Shown piece after piece: positions 34,638 through 40,804 of a stretch of 64,000 nt of DNA. The stretch covers positions 124,001-188,000 of the forward strand of contig JAWKZQ010000003.1 in NCBI GenBank assembly GCA_041395865.1. Direction: 5' to 3'. This DNA comes from IMCC2047 sp041395865 (lineage in GTDB: Bacteria; Pseudomonadota; Gammaproteobacteria; Pseudomonadales; IMCC2047). The notes below the pieces were generated by a model, which was not told the DNA's origin, did not search any database, and saw only the letters and a program-made list of their open reading frames with translations. How positions within the stretch are numbered: position 1 is the stretch's first letter; each line of letters opens with the position of its first letter. A program made the translations under genes and the position numbers.

Positions 34638-35408
34638 ATGAATTCCCAGGACCCGGATCGTTTCAGCACGATTGTACGAAAGGAAGTGCGGCGCTTTACC
34701 CGTATTTGGGTGCAGACCCTGATTCCGCCAGCTATTACCATGGCCTTGTATTTTGTGATTTTTGGCAGCCTGATTGGCAGCCGGATCGGTGATATGGGCG
34801 GTTTCGATTACATGAGCTACATTGTGCCGGGTTTGATTATGATGTCGGTGATCACCAACTCTTATTCAAACGTCGTTTCCTCCTTCTTTAGCAGCAAGTT
34901 CCAGCATCAGATCGAGGAACTGCTGGTGTCACCAACCCCTAACTGGGTCATCCTGGTTGGTTATGTAACCGGGGGCATGGCGCGTGGCTTGATGGTGGGG
35001 ATTATTGTTACCCTGCTGTCGCTGTTTTTCACCAAGCTACACATTGCGAACGTGGGCGTCACGCTGATTATTATTTTGCTCACTTCAATGTTGTTTTCAC
35101 TGGGTGGCTTTATTAATGGCATTTTTGCCCGCAGTTTTGATGATATTTCGATTATTCCCACGTTCGTGTTGACACCTTTGACCTATCTGGGCGGTGTGTT
35201 TTATTCCATACAGCTATTGCCGGACTTCTGGCAAAAAGTATCCATGGCTAACCCGATTCTATACATGGTGAATAGTTTCCGTTACGGCATTCTGGGGGTA
35301 TCTGACATTAATGTCGGTTTTGCCTTTACCATGATTTTGCTGTTTGCGGTGGGCATGTTTGTTTATGCTTTGTATTTACTAAAGAACAGTAAGGGACTCA
35401 GAACCTGA
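34638..35408 (+). CDS. ABC-2 type permease, YadH-like
   Basis: 256 aa, the same length as E. coli YadH. Six hydrophobic segments (near 24-46, 58-80, 108-130, 138-162, 170-190, 228-250). ABC-2 signatures: FDYMSYIVPGLIMMSVITNS and IPTFVLTPLTYLGGVFYS, with the IEELLVSPTPNW coupling region near 93. It pairs with the damaged ATPase upstream. The start ATG 34638 follows GGAGATGCCTC. Confidence 0.9.
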   Translation: MNSQDPDRFSTIVRKEVRRFTRIWVQTLIPPAITMALYFVIFGSLIGSRIGDMGGFDYMSYIVPGLIMMSVITNSYSNVVSSFFSSKFQHQIEELLVSPTPNWVILVGYVTGGMARGLMVGIIVTLLSLFFTKLHIANVGVTLIIILLTSMLFSLGGFINGIFARSFDDISIIPTFVLTPLTYLGGVFYSIQLLPDFWQKVSMANPILYMVNSFRYGILGVSDINVGFAFTMILLFAVGMFVYALYLLKNSKGLRT

Positions 35409-35968
35409 TGGATGCCATTGAAGCGCTTCACAACCGCGTATCCAGCCCGCTGCTCAAGGCGCCTGCGCCCAATGCTGAGCAACTGGAGACTCTGCTTAAG
35501 GCGGCTTCCCGTGCCCCCGACCATAAAATGCTTAAACCCTGGCGGTTCTTGATTATCGAAGGGGAAGGGCGGGAAGTTTTGGGCGCCTTGCTGATGAAGG
35601 CGGCTCAAACGAGTAATCCTGACATCGATGATGAAGGTTTAGCCAAAGCACGCAGTAAACCAATGCGGGCGCCTATGATCATTGTTGCAATCGCCACGCT
35701 TAACGAACACCCAAAGGTGCCCGAGGTGGAGCAACTCATTACCGCCGGGGCCGCTGCCAACAACATTGTGACAGCCGCTTTTGCGCTGGGGCTGGGAGCC
35801 TATTGGCGAACCGGAACGCCCGCTTTCGATGAAACGGTTAAAGCCGGGCTGGGCTTGTCAGCCAATGAGCAGATTATCGGCTTTATTTATCTGGGGACAC
35901 CCGACGGTCGAAGCCGGCGGTTGCCTGAATTTGATGCGTCGGAATGCAGCCGTAGATGGCCTGAATAG
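35408..35968 (+). CDS. Nitroreductase family protein, YdjA-type
   Basis: A 186-aa FMN-dependent, dimeric NAD(P)H oxidoreductase of the short YdjA subgroup. Motifs: RAPDHKMLKPWRFLIIEGEGR near 37, AAANNIVTAAFALGLGAYWRTG near 117 and IIGFIYLGTPDGRSRR near 158. The physiological substrate is not known for this group. Its start overlaps the yadH-like stop by one base (TGATG). The last 60 bp and the sequence just beyond recur in decayed form at 37683-37765. Confidence 0.9.
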   Translation: MDAIEALHNRVSSPLLKAPAPNAEQLETLLKAASRAPDHKMLKPWRFLIIEGEGREVLGALLMKAAQTSNPDIDDEGLAKARSKPMRAPMIIVAIATLNEHPKVPEVEQLITAGAAANNIVTAAFALGLGAYWRTGTPAFDETVKAGLGLSANEQIIGFIYLGTPDGRSRRLPEFDASECSRRWPE

Positions 35969-35991
35969 CCGTTAACGGCTTGTCTTCTCGA
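35909..35991 (+). repeat. 83-bp duplicated convergent gene junction, copy A
   Basis: Covers the last 19 codons and stop of the intact nitroreductase and 23 bp beyond. It aligns without gaps to 37683-37765 with about 64 of 83 identities by hand count. The 3' part (GTTAACGGC to CTTCTCGA) reads on the minus strand as LIEKTSR-stop, resembling the LVEKASR-stop end of the 91-aa gene at 37746. From 35992 to the promoter at 36366 I see no gene, only the hairpin at 36297-36326. Confidence 0.8.
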
Positions 35992-36296
35992 TCAGCCCTC
36001 CAGACAGTATTCCCTCTTAAACCGCTATGAATCTGTTTTCCTATAAATTGAAAGATTGAGTGCTTTTGGGCGGTTAGGGTGGCGCAATGAGTTCGCATTT
36101 TTAGAAAAAAGTGACGCAAAGTGTCAGTCTTTATCTTGTGTTTCATCGTGCCAGTGACGTATGTCTTTGGTAAGCAGGTTTCAGGCGTATTATTAATTTC
36201 AGGTCAGCGGTGATTCATCAAAGTTAAGAAATGAACAGCTAAGTGTTATTAGCCGCATATTTTTTAGAAGATCCTGCAATTTACTTCTCTTTAGAT

Positions 36297-36326
36297 GTGG
36301 CCTTATAAAAGCCGCTTTTTTAGAGA
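36297..36326 (+). terminator. Hairpin with T-run in the 35992-36473 gap
   Basis: GTGGC and GCCGC pair around an A/T-rich loop, followed by TTTTTT. It resembles an intrinsic terminator but lies 330 bp past the nearest plus-strand gene, so it would end either a long 3' leader or an unrecognised transcript. Confidence 0.4.
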
Positions 36327-36365
36327 AAATGTCCCCTTCGTTTTTTAATACTGCAACACTTCTGG

Positions 36366-36380
36366 TGGCATAGTAATTGC
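36366..36380 (+). promoter_or_regulatory. Sigma-54 (-24/-12) promoter of the PAS-GGDEF gene
   Basis: TGGCATAGTAATTGC matches TGGCAYR-N4-TTGC at every fixed position, with ten bases between GG (36367-36368) and GC (36379-36380). It lies about 95 bp upstream of the ATG at 36474. No enhancer-binding regulator is encoded nearby. Confidence 0.75.
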
Positions 36381-36473
36381 CCTCGAAAATGTGTGGTCTT
36401 TATCGCAGGAGATTCTTCACCATTAATTTCACATAGGCTGGGGTTAAGTCCGTTTACAGCTTCAGGGGTTAAC

Positions 36474-37466
36474 ATGACATCAAGCGAAGAAGGAACACTA
36501 AATGATGTGCTGGATATAATCTCCGAAGGGGTTTGGATTTGGAATGCATTAACCGGCCACGTTTACCGGAGTCCAAGTTGGTATCGCATGCTCGGTTTAA
36601 GGGCAGGGGAAAGCGCCGAGGATGTATTAACCTGGGAAAAAGTGATTCATCCTGATGACTATGTCCGTGTGATGAACCATTTTGAGGCGTATATCTGTGG
36701 CCGTATTTCAGAGTACCGTATTCAGTATCGATGCATCAGGTCTGATGGCAGCGAACTTTGGATTGAAGATTCGGGACGAATTGTTGAGCGCACTGCAGAT
36801 GGTAGCGTTGCTCGAATGATTGGCGCGCACACCAATATCCATGAGGCAAAAATTGCACAGAATCAGTTAAAACTTCAGCAAAGCCTGCAAAAGGGCTGTG
36901 AAACGCTTGATCAGATCATTGATAGGCGTGTGGCTGAATTGGCTGAGGTTAATCGGGAGCTTGAGGAAAAGGTCGAAGAGTTCGAGCACATTGCAACGCA
37001 TGACAGTTTGACCGGCTTGTACAACCGGCATATGTTCGAAAGCCTTCTAAAGATTGAAATCAAACGTTTCAACAGGTACAGGAAGCCCTTTAGCATGGTG
37101 CTGGCAGATGTTGACCTGTTTAAAGAGGTCAATGACCAATACGGTCATCTCGTAGGCGATCAGGTTTTGCGCCAGATCGCTTGCCTGGTTCGAGGCCACC
37201 TTCGCCAGGGGGATATCTTATGCCGGTGGGGGCGAAGAATTTGCGATGATCCTACCCAATTGTACGGCAGAACAATCTTTGGAGATGACGGAACGCCTGC
37301 GTAGCATTAATGCAAAAGCGAATTCGAGAAGTTTATTCCCATTACCTGTAGCTTCGGTGTCACCAGTTATGTTGAGGGAGAGTCTCCTGATGCTGTATTC
37401 ATGCGGGTTGACGAAGCCTTGTATAAAGCAAAAAGTTTAAATCGCAACAATGTTCAGCAGTTGTGA
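36474..37466 (+). pseudogene. PAS-GGDEF diguanylate cyclase, frameshifted
   Basis: Would make cyclic di-GMP in response to a signal sensed by its PAS domain. From ATG 36474 a PAS_3-type domain (EGVWIWNALTGHVYRSPSWY, VIHPDDYVRVMNH, GAHTNIHEAK) leads through a coiled coil (LAEVNRELEEKVEEFEHI) to a GGDEF domain (THDSLTGLYNRHMFE, ADVDLFKEVNDQYGH). The frame then breaks at CGGTGGGGGCGAAG (37225-37238), where the catalytic motif RWGGEEF should be; it resumes as EEFAMILPNCTAEQS in the next frame. It breaks again near 37320 and ends as CSFGVTSYVEGESPDA...YKAKSLN at TGA 37464-37466. Two short losses in G and A runs would restore a standard domain. If real, the gene is inactive. Confidence 0.85.
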
Positions 37467-37534
37467 AAAAATCGCCAAGGGTTGTGGCTATTTAGTGCGA
37501 TTACCGGTTGATCAGCGAGCGGTGAAAAGATCAG

Positions 37535-37739
37535 GATATGACCACAATAAACTCTACAGCGTATCCGGTTTTGTCGATGGCCGTGAGCATGGGAAGAGGT
37601 ATTAGAGCAAGCAGCTCAGGCCTGACCGTTTCAGGGAATGGACGGCTTATCCTTTTTATTTAACTGAACATGCGTCGGCGGCCGAAGCCGCCGGTTACCT
37701 GAATTTGAAACGCTGAAATGTTGTCGTAGGTGGCTCTAA
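37535..37739 (+). pseudogene. Fragment of a second YdjA-type nitroreductase
   Basis: Readable pieces match the intact nitroreductase at 35408. YDHNKL and, in shifted frame, GREHG-EVLEQAAQA (37580-37622) correspond to residues about 38-66; after a large deletion, RSRRLPEFETLKCCRRWL with stop TAA 37737-37739 corresponds to the C-terminus RSRRLPEFDASECSRRWPE. It is a remnant with frame breaks and a missing middle, not a working gene. It shares the convergent junction described as the 83-bp repeat. Confidence 0.72.
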
Positions 37740-37765
37740 TAAGAGTTAACGGCTGGCCTTCTCGA
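37683..37765 (+). repeat. 83-bp duplicated convergent gene junction, copy B
   Basis: Ungapped partner of 35909-35991, spanning the end of the nitroreductase fragment and the last codons of the minus-strand 91-aa gene. In copy A the nitroreductase is intact and the minus-strand partner is gone; in copy B the reverse is true. Confidence 0.8.
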
Positions 37766-38021
37766 CAAGTTTTTCCAGCCTTCCGGCCACGACATCCCAA
37801 ATTGCCATGGGCCCGCTATCCAAGAGTTTTTGGGATGGGCTTTGCTTAAGTTCGCGCAGGAATTTAACAAATTCTGAGCGGTGAGCCCTGAGTTCAGCCA
37901 ACTCCTGCTGGTCTTCCGGGTTTTCTAGGGATGCGGCCTTTTCAGCCATTTCGTCAAAGTGTTTAAGGCGGGCATTGTATTCGGTGACGTGTCGGTCAAC
38001 CAGCTCGTCTAGTGTGGTCAT
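37746..38021 (-). CDS. Hypothetical helical protein, 91 aa
   Basis: Not recognised. Charged, cysteine-free and predicted to be almost wholly alpha-helical: VDRHVTEYNARLKHFDEMAEK, ELAELRAHRSEFVKFLRELK (each given to about 20 residues), suggesting a coiled coil or helical hairpin. The end reads AIWDVVAGRLEKLVEKASR. No signal peptide. It is the next minus-strand gene after the EncFtn-like gene, with 191 bp between that contain a long inverted repeat. ATG 38021 follows AGGAGG (minus strand), a strong ribosome site. A remnant of its 3' end appears at 35972-35991. Confidence 0.75.
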   Translation of the reverse strand: MTTLDELVDRHVTEYNARLKHFDEMAEKAASLENPEDQQELAELRAHRSEFVKFLRELKQSPSQKLLDSGPMAIWDVVAGRLEKLVEKASR

Positions 38022-38144
38022 GGACGTCCTCCTGCGAAATAGGCGATTGCCTGTAACGGCTAATAACGCCTTTTATTATCCGACTTTTTAACAGGGACGC
38101 CAGCTTTTACTTTGTGCATAAGCGCCTGATTGTGGGGAACTTAG

Positions 38145-38193
38145 ATATCGCCCGGTAAAAGTCGGCCCTGAAGGAAGGGTTACCGGGCGATAT
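38145..38193. repeat. Perfect 14-bp inverted repeat between two minus-strand genes
   Basis: ATATCGCCCGGTAA (38145-38158) and TTACCGGGCGATAT (38180-38193) enclose 21 bases that themselves contain CCCT/AGGG. The RNA would be a very stable hairpin. It is 20 bp after the EncFtn-like stop; no T-run follows on either strand. Confidence 0.85.
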
Positions 38194-38212
38194 GGTTGGG
38201 CTAAAGCGCCCG

Positions 38213-38500
38213 TTAGTCGTGGGCAATTTCCTTGCTGGTAAACAGATAATCTTTTAACTCGGCATCGAAGGTGGGGTCCTTGCGCCGAATCCATTCGAGC
38301 ACCATGGCGGCGTGTTCTTTTTCTTCGTCGCGGTTGTGGGCAAGAATCGCTTTTAACTCCTTATCCTTGCAGGCGTCGACCCGCTGGTTGTACCAGTCGA
38401 CCGCTTCCAATTCTTCCATCAGAGAGGTAATCGCTCTGTGCATGTCCCGTGTTTCATCACTCAGTTCATTGATCGGTTCGTGATAGCCTTCGTTTGCCAT
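38213..38500 (-). CDS. EncFtn-like encapsulated ferritin family protein, no encapsulin nearby
   Basis: A 95-aa two-helix ferritin-like protein that in the family forms a decamer with ferroxidase sites at dimer interfaces. LMEELEAVDWYNQRVDA and AHNRDEEKEHAAMVLEWIRR match Rhodospirillum rubrum EncFtn. Glu30, Glu60 and His63 align with its ferroxidase ligands, and Glu29, Glu32, Trp36 and Tyr37 with its metal-entry residues. It ends DYLFTSKEIAHD: the C-terminal encapsulation peptide (LTVGSL-like) is absent, and no shell-protein gene lies in the window. So it is an orphan; a free iron oxidase is a possible role. ATG 38500 follows AAGGAGAAA. Confidence 0.88.
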   Translation of the reverse strand: MANEGYHEPINELSDETRDMHRAITSLMEELEAVDWYNQRVDACKDKELKAILAHNRDEEKEHAAMVLEWIRRKDPTFDAELKDYLFTSKEIAHD

Positions 38501-38765
38501 TGCTTTCTCCTTGTTGGCGGATGGTTAGTCTAGCGAAAGTTTGTGTTATCTGTGTTTGGTCACTTTTTTAGTTTTAACGGTTCCCAAAATTATAGGCTTT
38601 TATTGCTATTCATGTGGGTGTTTTGCCGTCGGCTCCTGTCACTTGCGTCAGAGACGACCACAGGTAAATCCGGGGTTGCCTTCGGGATGGCAAGATGTGT
38701 TGAAGGCTTGTTCTGAATAAACCCATCTTAGCAATGAAAAAACTGCCTGATAAGCCCCCTATCGT

Positions 38766-38794
38766 TTGCATTTGCCAGGGGCGTGGTATACAGT
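38766..38794 (+). promoter_or_regulatory. Putative sigma-70 promoter of tRNA-Ser
   Basis: TTGCAT (38766-38771), a 17-bp spacer and TACAGT (38789-38794), followed by ACGCGC, a GC-rich discriminator. The tRNA begins 55 bp later. The rest of the 349-bp gap 38501-38849 shows no gene. Confidence 0.55.
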
Positions 38795-38849
38795 ACGCGC
38801 ACTTTTTTGCTGGCGCTTTTCAGTGTCTGGTAAGAGATAAAAAATTATT

Positions 38850-38937
38850 GGTGAGGTGTCCGAGTGGTCGAAGGAGCACGCCTGGAAAGTGTGTAAGTCG
38901 AAAGGCTTCGAGGGTTCGAATCCCTCCCTCACCGCCA
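38850..38937 (+). tRNA. tRNA-Ser (GGA)
   Basis: 88 nt with encoded CCA and a long variable arm. Acceptor GGTGAGG pairs with CCTCACC. The anticodon region CACGCCTGGAAAGTGTG carries GGA, and the T-loop is GTTCGAA. Confidence 0.97.
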
Positions 38938-38942
38938 TATAC

Positions 38943-38968
38943 AAAGCCCCATATTTGGGGCTTTTTTT
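38943..38968 (+). terminator. Intrinsic terminator after tRNA-Ser
   Basis: AAGCCCC and GGGGCTT pair around ATATTT, followed by TTTTTT. Confidence 0.93.
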
Positions 38969-39073
38969 ATACCTGTCCTTTTTGTTTAAAGCCTGTCCGC
39001 TGTCGGCGCTTTTTTGCAAAGGCGTATAATGAACCATTATCTGCTTCGAGATGGATTATTCGGAGGTTGATAG

Positions 39074-40801
39074 ATGGCTGCCAAATGTCGTTCCTGTGGA
39101 CGAACCATCGCTTCAAATGCCCGTGTCTGTGGCTTCTGCAAAGCTCCACAAACCTTTTCGGCCCGCTTAACCTCTGCATTGAAATGGTTGGGCGGTATCG
39201 CGACTGTTGTTTCAATCGTTCTTGCGGTTAATAGCCTGGTGGGCTTTTACGGCGGTTTTCTGGAGAAGCGTGAGGCTGTCCAGGAACTGGCTGCGGCGGC
39301 GGATCAATTACGTGATGATGGCGACTATGCCCGGGCCTGGTCGCTTTACGAAGAAGCCAGAGAAATGGATCCGGGAGCACGAATCGTACGTCGAGGGCAG
39401 GAGGCGCTGGTGGAAGCCTGGCTGCCGAATGTTCACATTACCGGCGATGAAACCTTTACTGATATCGTGAATAAAACCCTGCCGGTTTTGATGCGGGCAC
39501 TGGTACGCTCAGCGGGTGAGAAAAAGGCAGATTTCCAGGCTTTGATTGGCTGGGCTCATTATCTGGAGCAGCGTGAGCGGCGCATCAAGGATGCCGATGT
39601 GCCGGGCCTGTATGCCAAAGCCTTGCAAATGAATCCCGAGAATACCTATGCAAACACTTTTTTGGGGCATTGGTATATTTCCGATGAGGAGAATCTGGAA
39701 ATGGGTCTGTCGCATTTCAGGCAGGCGTTGAATACGGGGCTGCATCGAAGCTTTGTACGCGATTATCAATGGTCAGCGCTGTCGAATATGAAGCGTTCTA
39801 CCAGTACCGGGGATGACGAGCATATTGCGGTGCGTCGTGAACAACTGAAGATGATTCACGCAATGCTGGTTCTTGAAGAACCCTGGGTTACCGGCCGTAG
39901 CGATAACTTCCCGCAGGAAGCGATAGAGGCCTATGGCCAGCCGTACCGGCCACGTTATGACTGGTTTGAAAAGGTGTGGCCGGCTCTTGAACCCGAGCAG
40001 CACCTGCAGTTGCTTCGACGAATGCAGGCCGCGTTTAAACCCGATTCGCTGTTATCAACTCAAGCGCACTATTTGCTGGGACGCACCCTGGAGAAAATGA
40101 ATAGCCGGGCAGAAGCGTTGGCGGTTTACCAGGCGCTGGATGAAGTGCTGACCGCCAACGATCGATTTAGAGCGCCGCTTGATAAAGCACTGGAGCGGTT
40201 GACAGGCCAGCTGCCACGTTATGCGCTATTGCGTGACGATCCACTGTCTTTTCATGCACGCACGCTGGAACAGGAGGCTTTTGATCACCCGGATTTTAAA
40301 TTGGCGCTGGATTATTTCGATGACCTGGTCTCCCGGGTTTATTACCAGCAGGAGTTGGATAAGGTTGCCCGGGCTACCGATGCGCTAAGCCAGGGTGCGG
40401 AGCGGTTGAAAAGCCTGTTGGATAAACCGGGTGAACCTTCACGGCAGCAGGACGATTTGCTTGATGCCTACTGGCAGTTGGCCAGCTCGATGGGGGCATT
40501 GCTGCTCTACCAGCGTTCATTGGATGAGGCCGTGACGGTGTATGAGCGTCTTGCCCAAGACGCTCGCCTGCGCCGCTGGATGCATATTGATGCGCGTTAT
40601 AACCTGGCCTGTGCATTGAGCCTGCGCTCCAACATTGAGGCAGGTAGTCAACAGTATGCCCTGGACCGAGAGCGTTCCGTGGCCAGTCTGCTGGAAAGTA
40701 TCAAACTGGGCTACGATGACTGGAACCACATCAAACGGGATACGGACCTGGATGCCATTCGCGATCATCCGGAGTATATCCGCATTATGACGGGGCGCTA
40801 G
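39074..40801 (+). CDS. Zinc-ribbon, membrane-anchored TPR protein of unknown function
   Basis: 575 aa, family not recognised. It opens with a cytoplasmic zinc ribbon, CRSCG and CGFC (Cys5, Cys8, Cys19, Cys22). A single membrane helix follows at about 36-60 (LGGIATVVSIVLAVNSLVGF), then a long helical region with tetratricopeptide-like repeats: DYARAWSLYEEAREMDPGAR near 92, ALQMNPENTYANTFLGHWY near 182, AEALAVYQALDEVL near 345, and SLDEAVTVYERLAQ near 477 with DARYNLACALSL. The C-terminus DTDLDAIRDHPEYIRIM resembles ends of other TPR proteins. The domain order suggests an inner-membrane scaffold with its TPR part in the periplasm. Stands alone between tRNA-Ser and the convergent Lon-like gene, 3 bp from its stop. 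Confidence 0.85.
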   Translation: MAAKCRSCGRTIASNARVCGFCKAPQTFSARLTSALKWLGGIATVVSIVLAVNSLVGFYGGFLEKREAVQELAAAADQLRDDGDYARAWSLYEEAREMDPGARIVRRGQEALVEAWLPNVHITGDETFTDIVNKTLPVLMRALVRSAGEKKADFQALIGWAHYLEQRERRIKDADVPGLYAKALQMNPENTYANTFLGHWYISDEENLEMGLSHFRQALNTGLHRSFVRDYQWSALSNMKRSTSTGDDEHIAVRREQLKMIHAMLVLEEPWVTGRSDNFPQEAIEAYGQPYRPRYDWFEKVWPALEPEQHLQLLRRMQAAFKPDSLLSTQAHYLLGRTLEKMNSRAEALAVYQALDEVLTANDRFRAPLDKALERLTGQLPRYALLRDDPLSFHARTLEQEAFDHPDFKLALDYFDDLVSRVYYQQELDKVARATDALSQGAERLKSLLDKPGEPSRQQDDLLDAYWQLASSMGALLLYQRSLDEAVTVYERLAQDARLRRWMHIDARYNLACALSLRSNIEAGSQQYALDRERSVASLLESIKLGYDDWNHIKRDTDLDAIRDHPEYIRIMTGR

Positions 40802-40804
40802 TCG

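Noticed and set aside
36200..36216. FNR-like box GTGATTCATCAA in the gap before the PAS-GGDEF gene
   Set aside because: The half-sites are only two bases apart instead of four.
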